A stretch of 64,000 bases of DNA, taken from the NCBI GenBank assembly GCA_027306605.1, contig DAHUZK010000071.1, positions 62,001 to 126,000 on the forward strand. The letters run 5' to 3'. Every line of letters starts with the position of its first letter. Positions within the stretch are counted from its first letter, which is position 1. Position numbers and translations under genes: made by a program. Positions 34,880-43,676 of the stretch are shown in pieces. The notes under the pieces were generated by a model, which was not told where the DNA came from, ran no database searches, and saw only the letters and a program-made list of their open reading frames with translations. This stretch comes from Acidimicrobiaceae bacterium (GTDB lineage Bacteria > Actinomycetota > Acidimicrobiia > Acidimicrobiales > RAAP-2).

Positions 34880-35482
34880 CTACTTGAGCAGGAACAGGCA
34901 ACTGTAGAGCCCGACCCACACGATGTCGACGAAGTGCCAGTAGTACGAGACGCCCTGCATGGCGGAGAGCTCGCCGGGGTCGCCGCCGATGTCGCCGCGC
35001 ATGCGGCCGAGGAGGAAGACCATGGCCACCAGCCCGATGAAGACGTGCAGGCCGTGCAAGCCCGACATGATGTAGAAGAGCGAGCCGTAGGCGTTGGTGG
35101 TCCAACGGGTCGGCAGCGTTATCCACTCGTAGACCTGGTTCCCGAGGAAGGCGGCGCCGAGGATCATCGTCCAGATGATCCAGCGGCGGGCCGACTTGCG
35201 CCGACGCCATTCCGCGTCGAACACGGCCTTCTGCATGGTGAAGCTCGACGAGACGAGGACGAGGGTGAAGATGCCGGCCCGGAGGGTGTCGAGCTGCGTC
35301 CCCGCCGGGGGCCAGGGCCCGATGGTGTTGGCCCGGATGGTGAAGAAGGCGGCGAAGAGGCCGCTGAAGAACATCAGCTCCGAGCCGAGCCAGATCATGA
35401 CGCCGACGGCCAGCATCGGCGGGCGGTCGTGGACGATCTTCCCCTGGGGCGCGGGGACTTCCGCCGAGACTGCCTGGGTCAC
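34880..35482 (-). CDS. ctaE: cytochrome c oxidase subunit III
   Basis: A 200-residue subunit III with five to six helices. WLGSELMFFSGLFAAFF near residues 31-47, YGSLFYIMSGLHGLHVFIG near 132-150 and YYWHFVDIVWVGLY near 179-192 are family blocks. It heads the ctaE-qcrC-qcrA-qcrB operon, as in other actinobacteria. The GTG start has no Shine-Dalgarno; six A residues lie at -6 to -11 (TAAAAA as a weak -10), so it may be leaderless. The 86-base upstream gap ends at the helicase stop. Confidence 0.95.
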   Translation of the reverse strand: MTQAVSAEVPAPQGKIVHDRPPMLAVGVMIWLGSELMFFSGLFAAFFTIRANTIGPWPPAGTQLDTLRAGIFTLVLVSSSFTMQKAVFDAEWRRRKSARRWIIWTMILGAAFLGNQVYEWITLPTRWTTNAYGSLFYIMSGLHGLHVFIGLVAMVFLLGRMRGDIGGDPGELSAMQGVSYYWHFVDIVWVGLYSCLFLLK

Positions 35483-35568
35483 AGCGCTTTTTTAGCCGAC
35501 CGCGCGCGCGAGACGCCAACCAACGGCCCGTGGCGGCGCGAGCGGTGCGAAGGCGACGAACGTCCTGG

Positions 35569-37989
35569 TCAGTGGAGCTCGACCGGCAGCGGCTCGGCAT
35601 GCAGCACGGCGAGGCGCCGCGTCGGTCTGGTGAGCGCCACGTACAGGGTGCGCAAGCCCCGTGTCGTCGCGACGGGCGGGCCCTCGCCGCCGGCGCCGTC
35701 GCCGGCCGCCGCCACCAGCGAGGGCTCGACGACGATCACCGAATCGAACTCCAGCCCGTTCGCCTCGTCCGCCGGGAGCACGACCAGGCCGGCGGCCAGG
35801 CCGTCGCCCTCCGGGTCGCGCGGATCGATCGGGTCGAGGCCGGCCTCGGCCAACGCCCGGGTGAGCTCGGGGAGCAGGACGGTGGGGCCGAGGACCGCCA
35901 GGCGGCCGGGGGCGACGGCGCCGACCTCCTCCCGGGCGAGACCGGCCAAGGCCGCACCGAGCTCGGCCCGGCCGGCCGCCACGATGCGCGGCCTGTGTCC
36001 GGACTGTCGCACCGGGCGCGGCGGGGCGATCTGCGGCGCGGCCACCGCAAGCACCTGCGCGGCCACCGCCACCACCTCGGAAGGGGTGCGGTAGCTGACC
36101 GTGAGCTCGACCAGGCGGGGCGGGCGTTGCGGCGACAGGTGCCTGGTCACCTCGCCCCAGCCCGACGGCGCCCACGGCCCGGTCGCCTGGGCGATGTCGC
36201 CGACCACCGTCATCGAACCCGACAACGACCGCCGGGCCACCATGCGGAGCTGCATCGGCGAGAGATCCTGCACCTCGTCCACCACGATGTGGCCGAAGGT
36301 GCGGATCTCCTCCTCACCACCACCACCACCGGCGCCCGAGTGGGCCGGCGCCGGCGTGGGGGCCAGCCCCTGGGGCCAGAACCCGGCCTCGGCCATGGCG
36401 GCCTCGTCGCTCCGTGGCACGCGCGCCCGGGCCGGACGGGTGGCCCGCCGGGGGCCGAGGAGGGTGCGCGCCTCGTCGACGAGGGCACTGTCGCCGGCCG
36501 TCCAGGCGACGGCATCGAGCGAGGCGGACCGCGGCCGGTAGAGCCTCTGGATCTCGGCCGGGCTGAGAATGTTCTTGCCGGCCACGGCCAACAGGGGGCG
36601 CGCACCGAGCAGGTCGTGGAGGAACTCGTGCGCCGAGAGCCGCGGCCACATGCGGTCGAGGGCTTCGATCACCTCGGGCGTGCGCCGCAGCCGCTGAGCC
36701 AGATCGGCCTGCTCCTCACTGGTCGGCGGCTCGTCGGCCGGGGTGGCACCGGTGCGGGCGAGCCGGGCCCGGTACTCGTCGGCCAGCGCGCGCACGACCT
36801 GCGCCTCGACGAAGCGGCGCCGCGCGTTGTGCGCGCCCGGACGGCGCCGCGCCAGCCCGACGATGTCCTCGGTCGTCCGCGCGCGCAGCCGGAGCACGCC
36901 GGCGCCGAAGGGGATCTCGGCGTCGTGGCGGAGCGGGCGCTGCCGCGTCCGCACGGCGCGCGCCAGGACCTCGACCATGCGCACGTCGCCCTTCAACGTG
37001 GCCACCGCGGGGTCGTCGACGCCGCGCACGCGAACCTCGGGCACGAGCCCGGACACCGTCGACAGGCTCACGCCGGTCTCCCCCAGCGAGGGCAGGACCT
37101 GCTCGATGTAGCGGAGGAAGAGCGGGTTGGGCCCGACGACGAGCACGCCTTGGCGCTCGAGCGGGAAGCGGTGCGTGTAGAGGAGGTAGGCCGCCCGGTG
37201 CAGCGCCACCGCGGTCTTGCCCGTTCCGGGTCCCCCCTGGACGACCAGGAGGCCGGCCAACGGGGAGCGGATGATCTCGTCCTGCTCGCGCTGGATGGTC
37301 CCCACGATGTCGCCCATCCGGCCGGTCCGGGCCTGGCCCAGCGCGGAGAGCAGGGCGCCGGGGCCGCCCAGCACGAGCCCCTCGGAGAGCAGGCGCTCGC
37401 CGGCGGCACCGTCGCCGGCCGCCGCGCCGCCCGTCCCGGGAACAGGGGCGGCGGGCCGTCCCGAGGGGTCGACGAAGTACTCGTCCTCGAGGCCGAGCAC
37501 GGAGCGCCCCCGCACGGCCAGGTGGCGGCGACGGGCCAGGCCCTGGGGATCGAGGCCGGTCGCACGGTAGAAGGGCTCGGCGACCGGCGCGCGCCAGTCC
37601 ACGACGAGAGGCTCGTGGTCGGGACCCGAGACGGCCAGGCGCCCGATGTGAAAGGACTCCCCGAGCAGTGGCCGGGCGGCCCGGGGACCCCCGTTTCCGT
37701 TTCCGTTGCCGTCGCGGCCGTGGCCGCCGTCACCACCCGCCGCGGGCTCGGGCAGACGGTCGATCCGCCCGAAGTAGAGCGCCTGGTCTCCGATGTCGAG
37801 CTGCTCCAGGCGGGCCAGGCTGGTGCGCACGACGATGTCGCGTTCGGTGCGGGATTGGAACGTGCCGCCCCGGCCGAGGTCGAGGACGCCGTCGAGCATC
37901 TGGCGGGCCTCGCCCCGCATGAACTCCAGCCCTTCGTAGGCCCGGTCGAGGTAGTCCTGCTCATCCTGCAGATCGGGATGTTCGGGCAC
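35569..37989 (-). CDS. HelD-like UvrD/Rep-family helicase, RNA-polymerase-associated type
   Basis: An 806-residue superfamily 1 ATPase. Walker A is GGPGTGKTA near residue 252, Walker B is VVDEVQDLS near 568, and motif VI YVALTRP is near 788. A helical N-terminus (about residues 1-45), a WRAPVAEPFYRA block near 132 and a large insert between the two RecA halves match the HelD family. HelD proteins remove RNA polymerase from DNA; some actinobacterial members confer rifampicin tolerance. Low-complexity Gly/Asn and Gly/Glu stretches near 85-100 and 550 are unusual. TAGGAT (38028-38033) is a plausible -10; GGGGAG precedes the GTG. Confidence 0.85.
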   Translation of the reverse strand: MPEHPDLQDEQDYLDRAYEGLEFMRGEARQMLDGVLDLGRGGTFQSRTERDIVVRTSLARLEQLDIGDQALYFGRIDRLPEPAAGGDGGHGRDGNGNGNGGPRAARPLLGESFHIGRLAVSGPDHEPLVVDWRAPVAEPFYRATGLDPQGLARRRHLAVRGRSVLGLEDEYFVDPSGRPAAPVPGTGGAAAGDGAAGERLLSEGLVLGGPGALLSALGQARTGRMGDIVGTIQREQDEIIRSPLAGLLVVQGGPGTGKTAVALHRAAYLLYTHRFPLERQGVLVVGPNPLFLRYIEQVLPSLGETGVSLSTVSGLVPEVRVRGVDDPAVATLKGDVRMVEVLARAVRTRQRPLRHDAEIPFGAGVLRLRARTTEDIVGLARRRPGAHNARRRFVEAQVVRALADEYRARLARTGATPADEPPTSEEQADLAQRLRRTPEVIEALDRMWPRLSAHEFLHDLLGARPLLAVAGKNILSPAEIQRLYRPRSASLDAVAWTAGDSALVDEARTLLGPRRATRPARARVPRSDEAAMAEAGFWPQGLAPTPAPAHSGAGGGGGEEEIRTFGHIVVDEVQDLSPMQLRMVARRSLSGSMTVVGDIAQATGPWAPSGWGEVTRHLSPQRPPRLVELTVSYRTPSEVVAVAAQVLAVAAPQIAPPRPVRQSGHRPRIVAAGRAELGAALAGLAREEVGAVAPGRLAVLGPTVLLPELTRALAEAGLDPIDPRDPEGDGLAAGLVVLPADEANGLEFDSVIVVEPSLVAAAGDGAGGEGPPVATTRGLRTLYVALTRPTRRLAVLHAEPLPVELH

Positions 37990-38050
37990 CGCTCCCCTTT
38001 CCCCCCTTGCCCACGGGGAAACGAGCCATCCTAGACGCCGGTGCCAGACC

Positions 38051-38133
38051 CCGGACGCGCCGGCGCCGGATCCGGACGCGCCGTGCCGAATCCGGACGCG
38101 CCGGTGCCGAATCCGGACGCGCCGGTGCCGACG
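38051..38133 (+). repeat. four tandem copies of a 20-21 bp unit upstream of ybjQ
   Basis: CCGGACGCGCCGGTGCCGAA-type units at 38051, 38072, 38092 and 38113; the second copy lacks one base. They sit in the 201-base divergent gap between the helicase and the ybjQ-hem operon. A shorter GGGACGGAC repeat and a possible -10 (TACGAT, 38136-38141) follow. Confidence 0.85.
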
Positions 38134-38190
38134 CCTACGATGAGCCGGGACGAACGCGGGACGGACGCGGGACGGACGGAAAGGAGTTCC

Positions 38191-38514
38191 ATGTTGATCT
38201 CAACCATGAACGACGTCCCCGGCTACACGGTGACATCCGTGCTCGGTGAGGTCTTCGGCCTGACGGTCCGCTCACGCAACGTCGGCTCGCAGTTCGGGGC
38301 CGCCTTCAAGTCGCTGGCCGGCGGCGAGCTCAAGGGCATGACCAAGAACCTCCAGATCAGCCGGCAGGACGTCATCGACCGCATGGTCGAGGAGGCCGAA
38401 GCCCGCGGCGGCAACGCCGTGCTCGCCATGCGTTTCGACACCTCCGAGATGGGCGGGAACTGGACGGAGATCTGCGCCTACGGCACCGCCGTGGTGATAG
38501 AGCCGATCGGGTGA
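38191..38514 (+). CDS. YbjQ-family protein
   Basis: A 107-residue protein of the YbjQ/UPF0145 family, pentameric putative heavy-metal-binding proteins of unknown role. VTSVLGEVFGLTVRSRN and DRMVEEAEARGGNAV with VLAMRFD are the family blocks. AAGGAG seven bases upstream fixes the ATG. It is first in ybjQ-hemE-hemH-hemG-lnt and overlaps hemE as GTGA. A link to heme synthesis is suggested only by position. Confidence 0.85.
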   Translation: MLISTMNDVPGYTVTSVLGEVFGLTVRSRNVGSQFGAAFKSLAGGELKGMTKNLQISRQDVIDRMVEEAEARGGNAVLAMRFDTSEMGGNWTEICAYGTAVVIEPIG

Positions 38515-39638
38515 GCCCGGCGGCAGATGCCCGCACGGATCTCGTGCGCGCCTGCTACCGCCAACCGGTCAGCCGCACACCGGTGTGGTTCATGCGACAG
38601 GCGGGCCGTTCGCTGCCCGAGTACCGGGCGGCACGCGGACAAGGTTCCATCCTCTCGGCCATCGCGGACGCCCCGCTCGCCGCCGAGCTGACCCTGCAGC
38701 CGGTACGCCGCTACGGCGTGGACGCGGCCATCGTGTTCTCCGACATCGTGGTCCCCATCCACGCCGTCGGCTTCGGCGTCGAGGTGGAACAGGGCCGGGG
38801 ACCCGTCGTGGCCCAGCCCTTCCGTTCCGAGGACGACCTGGAACGCCTGCGCCCTTACGATCCCGGGACCGACGCGCCCCACGTCGCCGAGACGATCCGG
38901 CTCGTCCGCCGCGAGCTGGAGGGAACCGGCGTGGCGCTCATCGGCTTCGCCGGCGCGCCTTTCACGGTGGCGAGCTATCTCGTGGAGGGCGGACCGTCGC
39001 GCACCTTCGCCACCGTCAAGACACTCATGCACAGCCGACCGGCGCTCTGGGCCGAGCTGACCGGCCGCCTGGCCTCCATGGCCATCGCGTCGCTGCGCGA
39101 CCAGATCGCCGCGGGGGCCCAGGCGGTGCAGCTCTTCGACAGCTGGGCCGGTTCCCTCTCCCCCGCCGAGTACGCCCGCTTCGCACTGCCCGCCACGCGC
39201 GCGGTGCTCGAGGGTGTGGCCGACCTGGGCGTGCCCACCATCCTCTTCGGCGTGGGGACCGGCGAGCTCCTCGGCCTCATGGCCTCGGCCGGGCCGTCGG
39301 TCGTCGGCGTCGACTGGCGGGTGCCGCTCGACGAGGCGCGGCGACGCGTCGGGAGCGAGCCCGCCCTCCAGGGCAATCTCGATCCGGCGCGCTGCTTCGC
39401 GCCGTGGCCCGTGGTGGCCGACGCCACCAGGGAGGTGCTGGCGAGCGCGGCCCTTGCCTCGGGCGGTGGCGGCGGTCGGGGCGGCGGCGGTCGGGGCGGC
39501 GGCGGTGGCGGTGGCGGTGGCGGAGAGCAGGGCACCGGGCACATCTTCAATCTCGGCCACGGCGTGCTGCCCGAGACGGACCCGGGCGTGCTCGGGGCCG
39601 TGGTCGAGCTGGTGCACTCGGAGACGGCGCGGCCGTGA
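38511..39638 (+). CDS. hemE: uroporphyrinogen decarboxylase
   Basis: A 375-residue HemE, converting uroporphyrinogen III to coproporphyrinogen III. PVWFMRQAGRSLPEYR near residues 24-39 holds the Arg residues binding substrate carboxylates, VFSDIVVP near 78 holds the catalytic Asp, and GFAGAPFTVASYLVEGG near 145 follows the family. The end GHIFNLGHGVLPETDP carries the conserved His. A tract of 21 Gly/Arg residues is inserted just before this motif; the frame is intact on both sides. GTG start overlapping ybjQ; stop overlapping hemH. Confidence 0.95.
   Translation: MSPAADARTDLVRACYRQPVSRTPVWFMRQAGRSLPEYRAARGQGSILSAIADAPLAAELTLQPVRRYGVDAAIVFSDIVVPIHAVGFGVEVEQGRGPVVAQPFRSEDDLERLRPYDPGTDAPHVAETIRLVRRELEGTGVALIGFAGAPFTVASYLVEGGPSRTFATVKTLMHSRPALWAELTGRLASMAIASLRDQIAAGAQAVQLFDSWAGSLSPAEYARFALPATRAVLEGVADLGVPTILFGVGTGELLGLMASAGPSVVGVDWRVPLDEARRRVGSEPALQGNLDPARCFAPWPVVADATREVLASAALASGGGGGRGGGGRGGGGGGGGGGEQGTGHIFNLGHGVLPETDPGVLGAVVELVHSETARP
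39462..39524 (+). repeat. poly-Gly/Arg codon tract inside hemE
   Basis: Twenty-one consecutive codons encode G5-R-G4-R-G10, from GGC/GGT repeats. The tract lies between the last helix and the conserved C-terminal GHIFNLGHG motif. Confidence 0.9.
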
Positions 39639-40609
39639 CCGTCGGCGTCCTGGTGATGGCGCACGGGACGCCGGCCGCGGCGGCCGAGATCGGCCCCTTC
39701 TACACCCGCATCCGCCGCGGGCGGCCACCCGAACCCGCCCAGCTGGCCGAGCTCGAGGCGCGCTACGCCGCCATCGGAGGCACGTCCCCGCTCGCACGCC
39801 GGACGCGTGCACAGGTCGACGCGCTGCGCGCCGCCCTCGATGCCCGCGCGCCGGGGCGCTACGTCGTCGCCTTCGGAGCCAAGCACACCGACCCGCTCAT
39901 CGAGGAGGCGGCGGCGTGGCTGCGCGACCGTGGGTTGAGGCGCGTGGTGGGGCTGGTGCTGACGCCGCACGCGTCGTCGATGGGGTCTCAGGAGTATCTC
40001 GAGCGCGCCGCCGCCACGTTGGGCGACCTCGTCACGTTCGTCCCGGTCGGTCCGTGGTACGCCGAACCGGCGCTGGTGTCGTTGCTGGCCGACCGGGTGA
40101 CCGCGGTGCGGACGGGCGCGGCGGGAACGGGCACAGCGCAGACGGGAACAGCGCAGACGGGCACAGCGCAGACGGGCACAGCGCACGTCGTCTTCACCGC
40201 ACATTCGCTCCCGGCGCGCGTCAGCGCCGCCGGCGACACCTACCCCGAACAGGTCGCAGAATCGGCCCGCCTGGTCGCCGAGGCCGCCGGGCTCCCCAGC
40301 GAGGAGTGGTCGGTGGCGTGGCAGAGCGCCGGCCGCACGCCCGAGCCCTGGCTGGGTCCCGACGTGCGGGACGAGGTCCGCCGCCTGGGCGCGTCGGGAT
40401 GCTCCGCTGTCGTCGTGTGCCCGATCGGCTTCGTGGCGGACCATCTCGAGGTCCTCTACGACCTCGACGTCGAACTGGCTGCGGTGGCGGCGGAGGTGGG
40501 CGTGGCGTTCCGCCGGACGCCGTCGCTCAACGACGACCCCGTGTTCATCGAGGTCCTGGCGGCCGTCGTGACGACGGCTGACGGCGCGGTGGGCGACGGC
40601 GTCCCATGA
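39635..40609 (+). CDS. hemH: ferrochelatase (probably coproporphyrin type)
   Basis: A 324-residue class I chelatase. GVLVMAHGTP at the start, FGAKHTDPLIEEA near residue 84, and the catalytic His in VVFTAHSLP near 189 identify the family; the Glu partner is in AWQSAGRTPEPWLGP near 230-242. In most actinobacteria this enzyme inserts iron into coproporphyrin III rather than protoporphyrin IX, so cpfC may be the better name. A fourfold TGTAQ repeat precedes the catalytic strand. Start overlaps hemE (GTGA) and stop overlaps hemG (ATGA). Confidence 0.93.
   Translation: MTVGVLVMAHGTPAAAAEIGPFYTRIRRGRPPEPAQLAELEARYAAIGGTSPLARRTRAQVDALRAALDARAPGRYVVAFGAKHTDPLIEEAAAWLRDRGLRRVVGLVLTPHASSMGSQEYLERAAATLGDLVTFVPVGPWYAEPALVSLLADRVTAVRTGAAGTGTAQTGTAQTGTAQTGTAHVVFTAHSLPARVSAAGDTYPEQVAESARLVAEAAGLPSEEWSVAWQSAGRTPEPWLGPDVRDEVRRLGASGCSAVVVCPIGFVADHLEVLYDLDVELAAVAAEVGVAFRRTPSLNDDPVFIEVLAAVVTTADGAVGDGVP
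40127..40186 (+). repeat. four 15-bp tandem repeats inside hemH
   Basis: ACGGGCACAGCGCAG and close variants at 40127, 40142, 40157 and 40172. The unit is five codons, giving Thr-Gly-Thr-Ala-Gln four times (last Gln replaced by His), immediately before the VVFTAHSLP active-site strand. Confidence 0.92.
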
Positions 40610-42015
40610 CCCGACGGGTGGTCGTCGTCGGGGGTGGCATCTCCGGGCTGGCCGCGGCCTGGGAGCTGACCGGGGGTGCCGAGCCGGCGCCCGACGCACC
40701 GGCGGTCGTGCTGCTCGAGGCCACGGCGCACCTGGGCGGGCCGCTGCGTACCGACGAGGTCGGCGGCCGGCCCGTGGACATGGGACCGGACGGCTTCCTC
40801 GGTCGGCGGCCCGAGGCACTCGACCTGTGCCGCGAGGTGGGGCTGGGCGACGAGCTGGTCCCCGTGGCGGCGCGGGGTGCCTCGGTCTGGGCCCGGGGCC
40901 GCCTGCGCGCGCTGCCCGAAGGCCACGCGCTGGGCGTGCCGACCCGGTTCTGGCCCACGGCACGCTCGGGCATCCTCGGAGTGCGGGGCACCCTCGGCCT
41001 GGCCCGCGACGCCCTGTTGCCCCGGCCCGACCTGCGCGGACCGATCGGCGACCGCGCCATCGGCCCGCTGGTGGCGCGCAAGCTGGGCCAGCGCGTGGTC
41101 GACCTGTTGGTCGACCCGTTGGTGGGCGGCATCCACGCGGGCGCCGTCGACGACATGTCCGCCGCGGCGACCTTCCCCCCGCTGCTGGCAGCAGCCCAGC
41201 GGCGCGGCGGCCTCATGCGGAACCTGCGGGCCGAGGTGCCGGCACCCGACCCCGACGGCCCTCCTCTCTTCTGGTCGCTGCGCAGTGGCATGGCTTCGCT
41301 GGTCGACGCCGTGGCCGCCGGCGTGCGCCGGCGCGGCGCCGAGATCCGGCTCTCCGCTCCGGCCGAGCGCCTCGAGCGAAAGGCGGAGGGGTGGACGGTG
41401 TGGTCGGGCGGCGCCTCCACCGACGCGGACGCAGTCGTGCTGGCCACACCGGCGCCCCCCACCGCCGCGCTGCTGCGGCCCCACGACGACGAGGCGGCGG
41501 CGCTGCTCGACGGCATCGACTATGCCTCCGTCGTGGTGGCGACCTTCCGGGTCCCGGCCGACGCCGTTCCGGCCGACCTGTACGGGACGGGCTTCCTCGT
41601 CCCGCGCCGGAGCCCGCCGCGGACCCCGGGAGGCGATCCGTGGGCCGTCACCGCCTGCACCTTCCTCGACCGCAAGTGGCAGCACCTCGCCCGCGCCGAT
41701 GAGGTGCTGCTGCGGGCCTCACTCGGACGGATCGACGACACCCGCCCCAACGGGTGGAGCGACGCGGAGATCGCCGCACGCGCCTGGGAGGAGCTCGGCG
41801 CGCTGATGGGATTGACAGGCCAGCCGAGCGAATCGACGGTCGTGCGGCACCAGGCCGGGCTGCCCCAGTACCGCGTCCATCACCTCTTGCGCACCGCCGG
41901 CGTGGAGGCGGCCGCGGCCCGACTGGGCGGACTGGCCGTGGCCGGCGCCGCGCTGCACGGCGTGGGCATCCCCGCCTGCATCGCGACCGGGCGCTCCTCC
42001 GTGCGCGCTCTGTGA
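40606..42015 (+). CDS. hemG: FAD-dependent protoporphyrinogen/coproporphyrinogen oxidase
   Basis: A 469-residue flavoprotein of the HemY/HemG (CgoX) family, oxidising coproporphyrinogen III (or protoporphyrinogen IX) with O2. The FAD motif is VVVGGGISGLAAAWEL at residues 5-20, with LLEATAHLGG near 36. The C-terminal GLAVAGAALHGVGIPACIATG near 440-460 closes the FAD site. VVDLLVDPLVGGIHAG near 165 is a family block. It follows hemH with a 4-base overlap and overlaps lnt by 4. Order hemE-hemH-hemG suits the coproporphyrin-dependent heme route. Confidence 0.92.
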   Translation: MTRRVVVVGGGISGLAAAWELTGGAEPAPDAPAVVLLEATAHLGGPLRTDEVGGRPVDMGPDGFLGRRPEALDLCREVGLGDELVPVAARGASVWARGRLRALPEGHALGVPTRFWPTARSGILGVRGTLGLARDALLPRPDLRGPIGDRAIGPLVARKLGQRVVDLLVDPLVGGIHAGAVDDMSAAATFPPLLAAAQRRGGLMRNLRAEVPAPDPDGPPLFWSLRSGMASLVDAVAAGVRRRGAEIRLSAPAERLERKAEGWTVWSGGASTDADAVVLATPAPPTAALLRPHDDEAAALLDGIDYASVVVATFRVPADAVPADLYGTGFLVPRRSPPRTPGGDPWAVTACTFLDRKWQHLARADEVLLRASLGRIDDTRPNGWSDAEIAARAWEELGALMGLTGQPSESTVVRHQAGLPQYRVHHLLRTAGVEAAAARLGGLAVAGAALHGVGIPACIATGRSSVRAL

Positions 42016-43676
42016 ACGACGACGCGGCCGGGCCGGGCCGACCCGGCACCCGGGCGCCGCGCCCGCCCCGAGGCCGCGTCGCCGCCCCGGCCCTGGCCTC
42101 GGGCGTGCTCCTGGCGCTGTCGCTCCCGCCCTGGGGCTGGTGGCCACTGGGCTTGGCCGGCGCGGCCCTCTTGTACTGGCGCCTGGCGGGGTTCCGTCTC
42201 CGCGCACGCCTCTGGGCGGGCTGGGTGGCGGGGGTCGGCTGCTTCGCCATCGGGCTGTTCTGGGCGCGCGCCTTCAACTGGTACGGCGCGGTCGTCCTCG
42301 TCCTCGCCGAGGCCCTGTTCCTCTCGGCCGCCGCCGGCCTGACGCCACCACAGCGGGGGCGGGCTCTCGGCTTCGTCGGGGCGTGCACCCTGGCCGAGTG
42401 GTGGCGCATGTCGTGGCCCTTCGGCGGGCTGCCCCTGGGCGGGGTCTGGCTCGGGCAGGCGGGCGGTCCGTTCCTCCAGTTGGCCCGGCTGGGCGGGCCC
42501 CTCCTCATCACCGCCGCCGTCTGGGCGGGTGGCGTCGTCGGGGCCACCGCGGCCATCCGGCTCCTGGAGCGCCGGCGCCGCGGGCAGCGGGCCGCGGCCG
42601 GGACCCTCGCCGCGCTGGTGGCGCTGGTCGTCCTGGTCGGGGTGACCGCGGTGGGAGCCGTGGCGCCCGACGGCGGCGCGCCGGTGCGGCACCTCCGGGT
42701 GGCCCTCGTCCAAGGCGGCGGTCAGCGCGGGCTGAGCAAGGAACAGGTGCCGCCGTCCCGTGTGTACCGGGCCCAGATGGCGGCGAGCCTTCCGCTGACG
42801 GCGGTCCGCCCGGCGCCCGGGCTCGTCCTGTGGCCCGAGGACGTGGTGGCCCTCGACCGTCCGCTGCGGGGCTCGCCCCAGGCGGCGTCGCTGAGCCGGC
42901 TGGCCCGCGCGCTCCACACGACGCTCCTCGTCGGCGTCACCGAGCCGGCGACGGCGACGACCTTCCGCAACGAGGTGGTGGCGTGGGGGCCCGACGGCCG
43001 AATCGTCGGCACCTTCGAGAAGGTGCACCGCGTGCCCTTCGGCGAGTACGTCCCCGACCGTTCGTTCTTCTCCCACTTCGCCAACCTCTCCGGCGTGGCG
43101 ACCGACGCCGTCCCGGGCCACGGCACAGGCCTGCTGCGGACGCCGGCCGGGCCGCTGGGGTTGCTCGTCTCCTTCGAGACCTTCTTCGCCGGGCGCAGCC
43201 ACGAATCGGTGCGCGCCGGGGCGGAGCTCCTGGCCGTGCCGACGAACACGTCGTCCTACAGCACGTCGCAGGTTCCGGCGCAGGAAGTCGCCGCGGCCAA
43301 GGTGCAGGCGGTGCAGACCGGGCGCGACCTCGTGCAGGCGGCTCCGACCGGCTTCAGCGCGATCGTGACCCAGCGCGGCGTCGTGGTGGCCCGCAGCTCT
43401 CTGGGCACACGACAGGTGCTGGCGGGCACCGTGGCGCTCCGCACGGGTCTGACGCCGTACGACCGCTGGGGCAACCTTCCCGTGATCGTGCTCGGCCTGG
43501 TGGCGCTCGCCCTCGGCTGGGCTCGGCAGTGGACCCTCAGTCGTAGTAACCCGAATGGATGTACACGCAGGGAATGCCGGCCGCGACGTACATGGCGTGG
43601 TTGGAGGGGTCGTCCTCGAAGGCCAGGCGCAGGTCGAAGCCCTGCACGCGCAGGTCCTCGACCACCGACTGCTTGA
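42012..43676 (+). CDS. lnt: apolipoprotein N-acyltransferase, catalytic Cys replaced by Ser
   Basis: A 554-residue Lnt with about seven N-terminal membrane helices and a nitrilase-like periplasmic domain from residue 230. Lnt N-acylates lipoproteins after signal removal. Two of the triad residues are seen: Glu276 in LWPEDV and Lys337 in FEKVHRVPFGEYVP. The third should be Cys in an IC(Y/F)E motif, but the codon at 43170-43172 is TCC, giving VSFE with Ser387. Flanking blocks (VPTNTSSY, QAAPTGFSA, GLTPYDRWGN) are normal. The last 46 codons run antisense through the HAD gene and look non-native. GTG start overlaps hemG. Confidence 0.9.
   Translation: MNDDAAGPGRPGTRAPRPPRGRVAAPALASGVLLALSLPPWGWWPLGLAGAALLYWRLAGFRLRARLWAGWVAGVGCFAIGLFWARAFNWYGAVVLVLAEALFLSAAAGLTPPQRGRALGFVGACTLAEWWRMSWPFGGLPLGGVWLGQAGGPFLQLARLGGPLLITAAVWAGGVVGATAAIRLLERRRRGQRAAAGTLAALVALVVLVGVTAVGAVAPDGGAPVRHLRVALVQGGGQRGLSKEQVPPSRVYRAQMAASLPLTAVRPAPGLVLWPEDVVALDRPLRGSPQAASLSRLARALHTTLLVGVTEPATATTFRNEVVAWGPDGRIVGTFEKVHRVPFGEYVPDRSFFSHFANLSGVATDAVPGHGTGLLRTPAGPLGLLVSFETFFAGRSHESVRAGAELLAVPTNTSSYSTSQVPAQEVAAAKVQAVQTGRDLVQAAPTGFSAIVTQRGVVVARSSLGTRQVLAGTVALRTGLTPYDRWGNLPVIVLGLVALALGWARQWTLSRSNPNGCTRRECRPRRTWRGWRGRPRRPGAGRSPARAGPRPPTA

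Noticed and set aside
38051-38133. Replication-origin iterons
   Set aside because: Units are very GC-rich with no AT-rich unwinding region or DnaA-box-like sequence nearby.
39462-39524. Frameshift or assembly error in hemE
   Set aside because: The reading frame is the same and conserved on both sides of the Gly tract, and total length is a multiple of three.
42012-43676. lnt as a pseudogene
   Set aside because: Despite Ser at the nucleophile position the frame, length, Glu and Lys of the triad and flanking motifs are intact, so a working or repurposed enzyme is more likely.
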